A stretch of 64,000 nt of DNA, taken from NCBI GenBank assembly GCA_004292855.1, contig RDXN01000047.1:41136-105135 (forward strand), in the 5' to 3' direction. The DNA comes from Cytophagales bacterium. GTDB taxonomy: Bacteria; Bacteroidota; Bacteroidia; Cytophagales; Spirosomataceae. The translations under genes were made by a program, and so were the position numbers. This document shows positions 35,964-45,190 of this stretch, in pieces. The stretch's first letter is position 1, and every line of letters begins with the position of its first letter. Under the pieces are notes generated by a model that was not told the origin of the DNA, made no database searches, and saw nothing but the letters and a program-made list of their open reading frames with translations.

Positions 35964-36794
35964 GCTCACTCGCTCACCCAATTGTAGTACTTTGCAAGGC
36001 GTCCGGTGTTGGGCGCAGGCCTGTACGAAATCGCTGGGATCGGCAGTGTTAAACGCAAACAGGTCGTAGTGGTGCGGAATGACAAGCCTGGCTCCGATAG
36101 CCGCGCCCAACCGGGCGGCCTCGTCGGGGTCGAGATTACCAGCCACACGGCGTTCGGGTTTGTTGCCGTTGATCGGCAGAAATGCTACATCGACCGCAAA
36201 CGGTTTCAGCAGTTCAACCAGGCCGTCGTACCAAAGTGTATCGCCGGAATGATAGAGTTTATAAGGGCCTAGTTCGGCCACAAAGCCCATGAACGCAGGG
36301 CGTCCCTGCTCGTCGCGTTCAATCTTGTTATGAGCCGCCGGGATACCGTGAAACCGGAAACCGGCCAGCTCGATTGTCTGCCCGTCGACTATTCCCACTA
36401 AGTTGGGTGAGTCGGCGGGCATTTTTAGTCGGTTAGCAACAAACGTCCGGTTCGCTTCGGGAACGAGCAGGGTCGTGTGGGGCAGGGCCAGCAACGTATC
36501 GGCATCCAAATGGTCGGTGTGGTTGTGGCTTGAGGTCACCACGTCGATAGATGGCAACCGGGCCGGGTCGATCACCAACTCCGAAACACGCGTGTGCGGC
36601 TTGTCGGTTTGGGCGTATTTGACCGTCAGCGAATCCGACAGATACGGGTCGAATAAGACGAACTTGCCTCCGTAATAAATCAAAAAGCCGCTTTGAGCCA
36701 ACCACCAGATATGCAGGTGGGCACGGTCGTCGCGCACCGATTCGATATCGGCCAGCAGTGCTTCGTCCTGGAGGCAGGGTTTCAGAAGGGTCAT
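35958..36794 (-). CDS. MBL-fold metallo-hydrolase (UlaG-like)
   Basis: This 278-residue protein has the metal-binding motif SHNHTDHLDADTL (HxHxDH) at about 90, GIPAAHN, YHSGDTLWYDGL (third metal ligand) and the final His in VIPHHYDLF. It matches the UlaG/L-ascorbate-6-phosphate lactonase-like branch that also includes NAPE-PLD-like and general phosphodiesterase/lactonase enzymes. The substrate is not evident. It is 4 nt downstream of the small Cys-rich protein gene and likely co-transcribed. Confidence 0.9.
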   Translation of the reverse strand: MTLLKPCLQDEALLADIESVRDDRAHLHIWWLAQSGFLIYYGGKFVLFDPYLSDSLTVKYAQTDKPHTRVSELVIDPARLPSIDVVTSSHNHTDHLDADTLLALPHTTLLVPEANRTFVANRLKMPADSPNLVGIVDGQTIELAGFRFHGIPAAHNKIERDEQGRPAFMGFVAELGPYKLYHSGDTLWYDGLVELLKPFAVDVAFLPINGNKPERRVAGNLDPDEAARLGAAIGARLVIPHHYDLFAFNTADPSDFVQACAQHRTPCKVLQLGERVSL

Positions 36795-36798
36795 CCAA

Positions 36799-37008
36799 TC
36801 AATGCTTTGGGCAACCGCAGTCGTTTTTCTTGAACAAGCCCCACATAAAGCCTTTTTTCTTGCGGTAACCTTTGCGCTTCCGCTTAAAAATCGTCTGTTC
36901 CTGCGCCTTGACCGTTACTGTCGAGGGGGCGGTTGTGGCCGCACTGACGGGCGTTTCGGCCAGCCCCAGCAGCAACACCGCCATTCCGATTACCAGTTTG
37001 TTTTTCAT
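36799..37008 (-). CDS. Small exported basic protein with C-terminal CGCPKH
   Basis: A 69-residue protein with a signal peptide (VIGMAVLLLGLAETPVSA), a short Thr-rich linker (ATTAPSTVTVKAQ) and a strongly basic core (FKRKRKGYRKKKGFMW) ending in NDCGCPKH. The Cys/His end could bind a metal. It is the first gene of a pair with the MBL-fold hydrolase (4-nt gap). I recognise no family name, but short basic CxCP(K)H exported proteins are seen in Cytophagales. Confidence 0.7.
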   Translation of the reverse strand: MKNKLVIGMAVLLLGLAETPVSAATTAPSTVTVKAQEQTIFKRKRKGYRKKKGFMWGLFKKNDCGCPKH

Positions 37009-37105
37009 CTCCGTAGTTCTATGAATCTATAACGATTTTTTAGGAAAAACGATGCGTCGGTAAAAAAGAGGGTTTCCTGCCTTAAAAGTAATAAATCCCC
37101 TCCGT

Positions 37106-38800
37106 ATGCGCTTACTTCTTCTGTGTTCTCTCTCAATTAGTATTTGCTTATCGGCCACGGCCCAGGACCGGCTAACGGGCCGCTCGTTTGCTTCCCGCAC
37201 GGTCGTTATGGCCCGCAACGGCATGGCCTGCACCTCCAACCCGCTTTCGACGCAGGCCGCCATTGAGGTGTTACGCCGGGGCGGCAACGCCATCGACGCG
37301 GCCATTGCTGCCAACGCGATGGAAGGCGTCGTGGAACCCCATATGAACGGTATGGGGGGCGATTTGTTTGCCATTGTCTGGGATGCCAAAACCAAAAAGC
37401 TCTACGGCCTGAACGCTTCGGGCCGCTCGCCATATGGACTGACGTTGGCCGAGTTTCAGAAACGGGGCCTCACGCATATTCCGTCGGCGGGGCCGCTGCC
37501 CGTGTCGGTGCCGGGCTGTGTGGATGGCTGGTTTGAGTTGCACAAGCGATTTGGCAAAACGCCCATGCCCGATATTCTGGCCCACGCCATCCGTTACGCT
37601 CGCGAGGGGTACGCCGTACACGACGAGGCAGCCTATTATTGGGGCGGCATGATTACGCGCATGGGCAAGTACCCGAACGTGATGGACGTGTATGCCCCCA
37701 CCGGAGCGGCCCCCAAACGGGGCGACATTTTCCGGAACCCGGCCCTGGCCAATACCCTCGAAACGATTGCCAAAGGAGGCCGCGACGCTTTCTACAAAGG
37801 CGATATTGCCCGCACCATCGACTCGTTCATGAAGAAAAACGGGGGATTCCTCACCTACCGCGACCTCGCCGAACATACCTCCGACTGGATTGAGCCGGTC
37901 TCGACCAACTACCGGGGTTACGATGTGTGGGAGTTACCCCCCAACGGACAGGGCATTGCCGTGTTACAAATGCTGAACATCCTGGAAGGCTACGACTTTT
38001 CGAAAATTCCGTGGGGTAGCCCCGACCATATTCATCGGTTTGTGGAGGCCAAAAAGCTGGTGTTCGAAGACCGGGCCAAATACTACGCCGATATGGATTT
38101 TGCCAAAATTCCGGTGAAGGGTCTGATCTCGAAAGAATACGCGTCCGAACGTCGCGCCCTCATCAACACCGAACGAGCCGCTACCCGCGTTGACGCGGGC
38201 AACCCGGCACTGAAAGATGGTGATACAATTTACCTAACCGTTGCCGACGGGGAGGGTAACATGGTCTCCCTGATTCAAAGTAACTACCGGGGGTTTGGCT
38301 CCGGTATGGTGCCCGACGGCCTGGGTTTCACGCTTCAGAACCGGGGCGAGTTATACAGCCTGATCGAAGGGCAAAACAACACGTACGCGCCCCACAAACG
38401 CCCGTTCCATACAATCATTCCGGCGTTTATCACCAAAGACAACCAGCCGTTCATGAGTTTCGGCGTGATGGGTGGCAGTTTTCAGCCCCTCGGCCACGTG
38501 CAGATCGTGATGAATATGATTGACTTTGGCATGAACCCACAGGAGGCAGGCGACGCCCCCCGCATCGACCACTATGGTTCATCGGAACCCACCGGCGAAC
38601 CGGCGAAAGGCATCAGTACGATCCTGCTTGAGTCGGGATACCCGTACGAAACTATCCGGGCGTTGATGCTGAAAGGGCACGCTGTTGGTTACGGGCTGGG
38701 GGGCTACGGTGGGTATCAGGCCATTATGTACGACGCCAAGAACAAGGTCTATCATGGAGCCACCGAGTCGCGAAAGGACGGGCAGGCTGCGGGGTTTTAA
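37106..38800 (+). CDS. ggt: Gamma-glutamyltranspeptidase
   Basis: GGT cleaves gamma-glutamyl bonds, chiefly of glutathione, in the periplasm. The 564-residue precursor has a signal peptide (LLLLCSLSISICLSATAQ), the large-subunit motifs AAIEVLRRGGNAIDAAIAAN and VEPHMNGMGGD, and the autocleavage nucleophile Thr374 in DGDTIYLTVADGEGNMVS, followed by the SNYRGFGSGM oxyanion segment. It overlaps the convergent ABC exporter gene by 4 nt. Confidence 0.95.
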   Translation: MRLLLLCSLSISICLSATAQDRLTGRSFASRTVVMARNGMACTSNPLSTQAAIEVLRRGGNAIDAAIAANAMEGVVEPHMNGMGGDLFAIVWDAKTKKLYGLNASGRSPYGLTLAEFQKRGLTHIPSAGPLPVSVPGCVDGWFELHKRFGKTPMPDILAHAIRYAREGYAVHDEAAYYWGGMITRMGKYPNVMDVYAPTGAAPKRGDIFRNPALANTLETIAKGGRDAFYKGDIARTIDSFMKKNGGFLTYRDLAEHTSDWIEPVSTNYRGYDVWELPPNGQGIAVLQMLNILEGYDFSKIPWGSPDHIHRFVEAKKLVFEDRAKYYADMDFAKIPVKGLISKEYASERRALINTERAATRVDAGNPALKDGDTIYLTVADGEGNMVSLIQSNYRGFGSGMVPDGLGFTLQNRGELYSLIEGQNNTYAPHKRPFHTIIPAFITKDNQPFMSFGVMGGSFQPLGHVQIVMNMIDFGMNPQEAGDAPRIDHYGSSEPTGEPAKGISTILLESGYPYETIRALMLKGHAVGYGLGGYGGYQAIMYDAKNKVYHGATESRKDGQAAGF

Positions 38801-40635
38801 ACCTGCTGCAACGTACTTAGTCGCCGGTAAAAACCGGCATCGAGGGAAAGCAAATGGGCGTGATTACCGCGCTCGACAATGCGCCCCTGATGTACCACCA
38901 GAATCTCGTCGGCATGTTGGATTGTGCTCAGCCGGTGGGCAATCACGAGCGTGGTGCGGTTGGCCATCAGGCGGGTAAGTGCTTCCTGAACAAGCTTCTC
39001 CGACTCGGTATCAAGAGCCGACGTGGCCTCGTCCAGAATCAGAATCGGCGGATTTTTCAGTACCGCACGGGCAATGCTGATCCGTTGCCGCTGCCCCCCC
39101 GACAATCGGCTCCCCCGGTCGCCGATGGTGGTTTGGTAACCGTTGGGCTGTTGCATAATAAAGTCGTGGGCGTTGGCAATGCGGGCGGCCTGCTCCACGG
39201 CTTCGGGGGTGGCGTCGCTGCCAAAGGCGATGTTGTTGAAGATGGTGTCGTTAAACAGAATGCTCTCCTGCGTCACGATGCCCATCAGCCCCCGAAGCGA
39301 GGCCGTTGTTACGTCGCGCAGGTCGCGCCCGTCGATGCGGATGGCCCCCTCGGTGGGGTCGTAAAAACGCGGAATCAAATCGGCGATGGTCGATTTACCC
39401 CCACCCGACGACCCCACCAGAGCAATGGTTTTGCCTTTTTCGAGCGTAAAATTTACGTCAGTAAGCACCCGGATGTCATTTTCATAGGCAAACGAAACCT
39501 GTTGAACTTCAATGGCTCGCTCGAAGCTGTTGATAGCCTGGGCCGTGGGCCGGTCGGCAACGGCCTGGGGGGCGTCGATCAGTTCCAGAACCCGCTCGCC
39601 GGAGGCAATGCCCCGCTGCGCCCCGCTGAACGCGTTCGAGATTTCTTTGGCCGGGCGCGTCACCTGCGAAAAAAGGGCCAAATACCCAATAAATGCCGAT
39701 GCAGACAACTCCGACTGCCCCGATAACACCAGCGAACCGCCGTAAAGCAGAATCCCGGCCACGACCGTTACGCCCATCGTTTCGCTGAACGGCGAGGCCA
39801 ATTCGCGCCGGTTAGCCAACGAGCGCACGGCATCGCGGTAGCCGTTATTTTCGGTCCGAAACTTGTCGAGCACAAACCCCTCGGCGTTGAAGCCCTTCAC
39901 CACGCGCATGCCGCCGAAGGTTTCGTCCAGAATACTCAAAATACTAGCCAATCGTTGTTGTCCGTCCTGCGCGTCGCGCTTCATCCGGCGCACAAGCGTC
40001 GAAATAAACAACCCCGACACCGGAATTACCAATAGGGCAAACAAAGTGAGCTTAGTAGAAATGGCAAACAGCCCGCCCACATACGCTATGAGTAGGAAAA
40101 ACTCTTTTGAGGCCGCCGACAACGTGTTGGCAATCGAACCTTCAACTTCCTGCACGTCGGTCATGATGCGGGCAATGAGATTGCCTTTGCGCTCATTCGA
40201 GAAATAACCCAGATGCAACCGCACCGCCCGGTCGAATACCGACTCACGCAGGCGAGCGACCATACGCGATTTGAAACCCTCTAACTGCCTTACCGACAAA
40301 TATTTAAACAAATTACTGAGCAATACTGATGCGACAATAATGCCGCACACAAACTGCAACGCACCTACTTTCCCCGACTGCTGAAAAAACCGCGCGAAAT
40401 AATACTGGAATACATCCGTAATCGACGTATCGAACGACAATGTAGGGGCGGGTTTGCTCAACAGAGCCGTTACCTCAGCAGGGCTAACCTGGTCAAACAA
40501 CACCTTGAGCAGCGGGATGATCAGGGTAAAGTTCAGTACGCCAAACAAACTGGCCAGGAGCGACGTGACCAGAAAAGGCCCCAAAAACCGGCCTAGTGGT
40601 CGGGCATATGATAAAATACGGAAATACGTCTTCAT
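38797..40635 (-). CDS. MsbA-like ABC exporter (fused TM and ATPase)
   Basis: Start at 40635 (MKTYFRILSYARPLGRFLG), since the in-frame option at 40668 lies upstream of the -7 element. The 612-residue half-transporter has six TM helices (about 18-310) and a C-terminal ATPase with Walker A VGSSGGGKST, signature LSGGQRQRISIARA, Walker B ILILDEATSALD and switch His IAHRLSTI. It resembles lipid A flippase MsbA and related lipid or peptide exporters. As a half-transporter it would dimerise. Substrate unknown. Confidence 0.93.
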   Translation of the reverse strand: MKTYFRILSYARPLGRFLGPFLVTSLLASLFGVLNFTLIIPLLKVLFDQVSPAEVTALLSKPAPTLSFDTSITDVFQYYFARFFQQSGKVGALQFVCGIIVASVLLSNLFKYLSVRQLEGFKSRMVARLRESVFDRAVRLHLGYFSNERKGNLIARIMTDVQEVEGSIANTLSAASKEFFLLIAYVGGLFAISTKLTLFALLVIPVSGLFISTLVRRMKRDAQDGQQRLASILSILDETFGGMRVVKGFNAEGFVLDKFRTENNGYRDAVRSLANRRELASPFSETMGVTVVAGILLYGGSLVLSGQSELSASAFIGYLALFSQVTRPAKEISNAFSGAQRGIASGERVLELIDAPQAVADRPTAQAINSFERAIEVQQVSFAYENDIRVLTDVNFTLEKGKTIALVGSSGGGKSTIADLIPRFYDPTEGAIRIDGRDLRDVTTASLRGLMGIVTQESILFNDTIFNNIAFGSDATPEAVEQAARIANAHDFIMQQPNGYQTTIGDRGSRLSGGQRQRISIARAVLKNPPILILDEATSALDTESEKLVQEALTRLMANRTTLVIAHRLSTIQHADEILVVHQGRIVERGNHAHLLSLDAGFYRRLSTLQQV

Positions 40636-40641
40636 GAACCC

Positions 40642-40649
40642 CAAAGGTA
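40642..40649 (-). promoter_or_regulatory. -7 element for the ABC exporter gene
   Basis: On the minus strand it reads TACCTTTG, a perfect TAnnTTTG, with only 6 nt between it and the ATG at 40635. A transcript from here would be leaderless or nearly so. No clear -33 element was found. Confidence 0.4.
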
Positions 40650-40750
40650 CGACGGAATGGCGTAGCACGACCCGCCCAAACCTTACACGTTATGCAACCC
40701 TTTGGTGTACAAGCTGGTCTAGTTCAATAAGATACCTAGTTCCTGTGCAG

Positions 40751-42034
40751 ATGCCAAGAATATTTACCTGGATTTCGTTGCTTTTACTCGTCTGCTGCCT
40801 GTCCTGCGACCGTGTTGGGAAGGACGTTGCGCCCACTGCCGAGGAAGATCCCGTTCCGTCTGATAATGTCCTCTATACATTGCCCGATGCCTCGTTGGCT
40901 GTCAACCTGAAAGCTCTTGCCGATCCAAAGGTGCCAACCACCTTCCGGGTCGATCAACTGCCCGAGTCGGGCAAGGTTACCTTCACGGCGAAAGGCTTTA
41001 TGCTCTACACGCCTGACCCCCTTTTTATCGCGGGCGACGATGCTTTTACGCTCAAGAGCGATGCCCCTGCGGTGCCGGGTAAACCTCAGCTACCCATCAA
41101 TTTTGCCGTTTCGGTTGTTTCAAACCCCGATCAGATCCCGTGCGGAATGAGCCGCCCCACCGAACCCGTTCAAACCGATGAGAATACGCCCGTCACGATT
41201 GAGGTAGTTCGCCCCGGTTTGTTCTGTGATCAACAGGCTAACCCGGCTTCTATCGAGATTCAATCCCAACCGCGTGCTGGTTCGGTGCGGGTGCAGGGGG
41301 GCAAGATCATTTACACACCCCTCCGTAACGTATCGGGGCGTGATGTATTCGTGTACCAGATTTGCCCCACCGGAGGCTCTGCCGACGATTGTATCATGTC
41401 GACAGCAACGGTGAATGTCAACGATGTTGTTTCGACTACGGCCTGCCGGGTTCATCTCAACGACGACCGGATTTCGTATCGCCCCCGCTTCGTAACCGAC
41501 TCCATTGTTATTCCCGTACTGGCCAACGATCAGCTTTGCCAGGCAAGCCGGGTATTACCCTTGAGCCTGACCGTGGCCCCATCGGGCGGGGCAGCTTACC
41601 TGACTCCCCAAAATTGGATGGTTTACAAACCCAGGCTAACCACCATCAACGACCGGGTTCATTACCGCCGGTGCGAGAAAGGCGACTGCCTGGATGCGTA
41701 CGTACTTATAAACATCAAACAACCTGAACCCGGTTGTGTACTAAAAGCCAACGCCGATTTGACTCAGCTCATTTTGAGCAAACCGGGGCCATTTATGAAG
41801 ATCGGGACCATTCCTATTAGTGTGCTGGCCAACGACCATTTGTGTGCGCCCCTTCAGAGTGTCCGCGTTATCAGAAATCCGAACAACGCGACCTTACGAG
41901 TTAATTCCATAGGCACTATAGAGTATAAAATGGATGTTGCGCCGAAGCCTAAAGAAATTACTTTTGTCTATGAGCTAACCGATGCTCAGGGTAAAACTAC
42001 GAGTGCCACCGTACGAATTAGTATTAAACCGTAA
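40751..42034 (+). CDS. Lipoprotein with Ig-like repeats
   Basis: Start at 40751 (MPRIFTWISLLLLVCCLSCD): a lipoprotein signal with a likely lipid Cys19, rather than the in-frame start at 40454, which lies in the promoter region of the divergent exporter. The 427-residue mature protein has four Ig/cadherin-like modules with paired cysteines and the motif PVLANDQLC / SVLANDHLC that marks VCBS/Big_9-type repeats. It is surface-exposed and probably structural or adhesive. Divergently oriented to the exporter gene. Confidence 0.8.
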   Translation: MPRIFTWISLLLLVCCLSCDRVGKDVAPTAEEDPVPSDNVLYTLPDASLAVNLKALADPKVPTTFRVDQLPESGKVTFTAKGFMLYTPDPLFIAGDDAFTLKSDAPAVPGKPQLPINFAVSVVSNPDQIPCGMSRPTEPVQTDENTPVTIEVVRPGLFCDQQANPASIEIQSQPRAGSVRVQGGKIIYTPLRNVSGRDVFVYQICPTGGSADDCIMSTATVNVNDVVSTTACRVHLNDDRISYRPRFVTDSIVIPVLANDQLCQASRVLPLSLTVAPSGGAAYLTPQNWMVYKPRLTTINDRVHYRRCEKGDCLDAYVLINIKQPEPGCVLKANADLTQLILSKPGPFMKIGTIPISVLANDHLCAPLQSVRVIRNPNNATLRVNSIGTIEYKMDVAPKPKEITFVYELTDAQGKTTSATVRISIKP

Positions 42035-42038
42035 CACT

Positions 42039-42115
42039 AGATAGCAGGCATTGGGTAACAAATAAGTGGTCTGGCAGTAGCCGGTTTGCCCTCTCCCATC
42101 CGATGCCTAATATCT
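42039..42115. repeat. Imperfect inverted repeat before the sigma factor gene
   Basis: AGATAGCAGGCAT (42039-42051) faces ATGCCTAATATCT (42103-42115): AGATA-NN-AGGCAT in both arms with a 51-nt loop. The left arm starts 4 nt after the stop of the lipoprotein gene and the right arm ends 7 nt before the sigma-factor ATG, as in the other junction repeats of the window. Confidence 0.6.
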
Positions 42116-42122
42116 GATCCCT

Positions 42123-42674
42123 ATGACCGAATCAGACTTGTTGGAAGGGTGCAAGCGGCACGACGTGCGGGCACAAACGGCTCTGTACAATAAGTACAAA
42201 AGCCGTTTGATGGGCCTGTGTCGTCGGTATGCGCGCAGCGAACCCGAAGCCGAAGACATGTTCCACGAGGGGTTTATCCGAATATTTGGACAACTACACA
42301 CCCTCGAACAAGCCGAAAAACTGTTACCCTGGATGAAACGCGTGATGGTCAACACAGCCATCAATGTCTATTACAAAAATCAAAAACAACATTCTGAGAC
42401 TGATATCGACGACGCCTGGAGCTTGTCTACTGGCGACCACGTTGACCTAATCGCCCGCATGGGCACCGAAGAACTCCTGAAGTTGATTGAACAAATGCCT
42501 GATGGATACCGAATGGTGTTCAACCTGTACGTCATCGACGGATATAACCACGCTGAAATTGGTGAACTAATGGGCATCGCCGAAGGCACCTCCAAATCGC
42601 AATTGGCAAGGGCGAAGGGTATGCTTAAAAACAAACTGAAAACACTCGGTATTATCAATTATGAAGAATCCTGA
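42123..42674 (+). CDS. ECF RNA polymerase sigma factor
   Basis: This 183-residue sigma-70-family ECF factor has region 2 (YNKYKSRLMGLCRRYARSEP with AEDMFHEGFIRIFGQL) and region 4 (LIEQMPDGYRMVFNLYVIDG followed by NHAEIGELMGIAEGTSKSQL). It overlaps the next gene by 14 nt, so the pair is translationally coupled; in Bacteroidota such a partner is often an anti-sigma or membrane protein of the same regulon. Confidence 0.93.
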   Translation: MTESDLLEGCKRHDVRAQTALYNKYKSRLMGLCRRYARSEPEAEDMFHEGFIRIFGQLHTLEQAEKLLPWMKRVMVNTAINVYYKNQKQHSETDIDDAWSLSTGDHVDLIARMGTEELLKLIEQMPDGYRMVFNLYVIDGYNHAEIGELMGIAEGTSKSQLARAKGMLKNKLKTLGIINYEES

Positions 42675-44175
42675 CTACGATCGACACCACAGCGACGCTT
42701 GGGACGATCATTTTCGGCAGCGATTCGCCGATTACCAGCACGAACCACCCGCCGATGCCCTCAACCGCATTTTGGCGGGTCTGTCGCCAACTACCCCGAC
42801 CCCGGCGGTTGTTTCGGGTGGTCGCAGCCTGCAATGGTGGCTGGGTCGCTTGGGCATTGCTGCCATGCTCGTTGGATCAACGGTGGTTACGCAACTACCT
42901 GACGCGTCTATCTCAGCGGCTTCTGTGGCTTCGCCAACGCGCGTTGAGAAACAACAGGTGCAGGTAAAGCAAGCAACGCAGACTCAACCCGCACAGCAAG
43001 TGCGTGTCAATCTTGTTGCCGAAACTGGCCGAACGGCTGTGCCGACCACAGAATCAGCCAAAACCGCGCCCCGACCAGATACTAAAGAGGTGATGGAACA
43101 GCCCGTTTTGGCTACAGCACCGGCGCAAACACGAACCCGTGAGCGTTCACAGGCTGTGATACCTACGTACGCGGGCACTCCTGAACGCGCTGCGCGTGTA
43201 AGCAACCGCACAGAAAACGATGCTCCAGTCGCCAAAACGCTGGACGAGAAGAAGCCGGAAGGTGGCGACAGCCAACGCACGGTATCAACAGTGTTGCCGG
43301 TATCGACGCAGTCGATACCATCAGTTCCGGCTGATGCTGAGGCCGTGATCGGCCCGGCCCCACAAACCGAAATTCCAGCGAGCACCAATTCAATTATTGA
43401 AGCTCTGGTGGAGCAACGGTTAGTGGCCAACCCAGCTACCCACAACCCTATGCGGGCATTGTCGATTAGCCTGTTGTTGCCGGCCGTTACAGTACCGGCC
43501 CAACCCGAAACAGCCCCCAAGCAGCCCGTTGTCCAGCGGAAACGGGCTATCGTGTTTGCCAGTGTGATGCCGCTATATACGTATCAGACTATCGACCCTG
43601 TGGCCGACGATGAAATTCTGGTTCGGAACATTCGGACTCAAAAAGCCTTTTCGGGGCAGCGGGCGGGCGTCCGGCTACAGGCAGGCATCGAATGGCCCTT
43701 GTCCCGATGGGTTCATCTACGGACGAGCTTATCCTACAATCAGTTGAGTCAGAGCCTGTCGTATTCGACACCCAAAAACCGCCCTGACTCCATTCGTATC
43801 GAACGCGTCGACGCGAGCACGGTTCGGGTTACGCCCTACTACAACGACAAACAACTGTCGAGCCAAACCCAGTGGCATCACGTAGGATTAGGCACCGACT
43901 TGGTTTGGCAATTGGGCCAGTTGGGCGCATGGCAGCATTCCATCACGACCGGGGCTTCGGTAGGGGCATTTGTATCGCAGAAGTCGCCGTATTTCAGCAA
44001 GCCCATTACGGGTTTTGTGCAGGCTTCGTATGGTATTGAGCGGCCCCTAACGCGTACGTTGTGGTTGCGAGTGGCCCCCACGGTGCAATATGGACTTAAC
44101 CGGGTGAGCGATGCGGAGGGCCTGTTTATTATTCGGCCTTACACGTACGGACTGACAATTGGTATTCGTAAATAA
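42661..44175 (+). CDS. TM-anchored protein with Pro/Thr linker and C-terminal barrel-like domain
   Basis: This 504-residue protein starts with a short cytoplasmic part (DDHFRQRFADYQHEPP), a TM segment at about 60-80 (WLGRLGIAAMLVGSTVV), then a long Ala/Thr/Pro/Gln-rich linker (about 85-290) and a beta-rich domain of about 210 residues resembling a small outer-membrane barrel (LYTYQTIDPVADDE, RAGVRLQAGIEWPLSRWVHL, YGLTIGIRK at the end). The N-terminal part resembles anti-sigma-type anchors, and the operon with an ECF sigma factor supports that. One polypeptide spanning the inner membrane and ending in a barrel-like domain is unusual; the barrel could fold in the periplasm instead. Confidence 0.75.
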   Translation: MKNPDYDRHHSDAWDDHFRQRFADYQHEPPADALNRILAGLSPTTPTPAVVSGGRSLQWWLGRLGIAAMLVGSTVVTQLPDASISAASVASPTRVEKQQVQVKQATQTQPAQQVRVNLVAETGRTAVPTTESAKTAPRPDTKEVMEQPVLATAPAQTRTRERSQAVIPTYAGTPERAARVSNRTENDAPVAKTLDEKKPEGGDSQRTVSTVLPVSTQSIPSVPADAEAVIGPAPQTEIPASTNSIIEALVEQRLVANPATHNPMRALSISLLLPAVTVPAQPETAPKQPVVQRKRAIVFASVMPLYTYQTIDPVADDEILVRNIRTQKAFSGQRAGVRLQAGIEWPLSRWVHLRTSLSYNQLSQSLSYSTPKNRPDSIRIERVDASTVRVTPYYNDKQLSSQTQWHHVGLGTDLVWQLGQLGAWQHSITTGASVGAFVSQKSPYFSKPITGFVQASYGIERPLTRTLWLRVAPTVQYGLNRVSDAEGLFIIRPYTYGLTIGIRK

Positions 44176-44197
44176 ACCTCAACGTTCTGAATCCATA

Positions 44198-44227
44198 AGC
44201 CGCGCTCATCAGGGCGCGGCTTTTTTT
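44198..44227 (+). terminator. Rho-independent terminator after the sigma operon
   Basis: A perfect 8-bp stem, AGCCGCGC (44198-44205) with GCGCGGCT (44214-44221), an 8-nt loop and seven T residues. It lies 22 nt after the stop of the TM/barrel gene and separates it from the pectin locus. Confidence 0.92.
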
Positions 44228-44328
44228 GCCCGTTAAAATAGTCTTAACAAGCTAATTTTTGGGTATGTGCCCCAATGCAGCCCCTTTCTGAACTATGTAC
44301 CAGACGCACTAACCTGTTACTTACCTTC

Positions 44329-45168
44329 ATGACCCAATTTAGCCAACGATACGCAGCCTCACCTAACGAGATGCAGGGTATGAATACCCAAACGCTCCGC
44401 GAAAATTTTCTGATCGACAACTTGTTTACCCCTGATTCGATCAACTGGACGCTCTCGTTTTTCGACCGATACCTGACGGGAGGAGCTATGCCAGTAGCCG
44501 AGCCAATCCTACTCGACGCGCCCGACGCCCTGAAAGCGACTTACTTTCTCGAACGACGCGAATTGGGCATTATCAATGTGGGAGGAGCGGGGCAGGTTGT
44601 GGCCGATGGCACGACGTATTCGCTTGGTTATAAAGAAGCGTTGTATCTGGGCCGAGGTACGCAACAGGTTCAATTTGTGTCGGACCAAGCCAACGCACCG
44701 GCCAAGTTTTACCTGAACTCGACCCCGGCCCACGCCACTTACCCCAACCGCCGAATCACGAAAGCAGAGGCAGAGGTTGTTGAAATGGGTAGCCCAGCAA
44801 CGGCCAACCATCGGATTATCAATAAATTACTGGTTAACAGTGTGTTGCAAACCTGCCAACTACAAATGGGTATGACCGAACTGAAATCGGGCAGTGTTTG
44901 GAACACCATGCCCGCCCACGTACACGACCGGCGCATGGAAGTCTATTTTTATTTCGAGGTGCCCGACGGGCAGGCGGTTTGCCATTTTATGGGGCAACCA
45001 CAGGAAACTCGCCACCTTTGGATCAACAACGAACAGGCCGTGATTTCGCCTAACTGGTCCATTCATTCGGGCGCGGGTACGTCGAACTATACCTTTATCT
45101 GGGGTATGGCGGGCGAAAACCTCGACTATGGCGACATGGATTTCTGCGCCATCACTGATTTGCGCTAA
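44329..45168 (+). CDS. kduI: 5-dehydro-4-deoxy-D-glucuronate isomerase
   Basis: KduI isomerises 5-keto-4-deoxyuronate, made from unsaturated galacturonate, to 3-deoxy-D-glycero-2,5-hexodiulosonate in pectin breakdown. From the ATG at 44329 (MTQFSQRYAASPNEM) the product has 279 residues, the family length. Family blocks are RELGIINVGGAGQV, MPAHVHDRRMEVYFYFEV (metal ligands), MGQPQETRHLW, NWSIHSGAGTSNYTFIWGM and ENLDYGDMDF. It leads the plus-strand pectin operon. The in-frame start at 44275 is rejected for length. Confidence 0.96.
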   Translation: MTQFSQRYAASPNEMQGMNTQTLRENFLIDNLFTPDSINWTLSFFDRYLTGGAMPVAEPILLDAPDALKATYFLERRELGIINVGGAGQVVADGTTYSLGYKEALYLGRGTQQVQFVSDQANAPAKFYLNSTPAHATYPNRRITKAEAEVVEMGSPATANHRIINKLLVNSVLQTCQLQMGMTELKSGSVWNTMPAHVHDRRMEVYFYFEVPDGQAVCHFMGQPQETRHLWINNEQAVISPNWSIHSGAGTSNYTFIWGMAGENLDYGDMDFCAITDLR

Positions 45169-45190
45169 ACCTGCCCCTGTCCTCCTTTCC

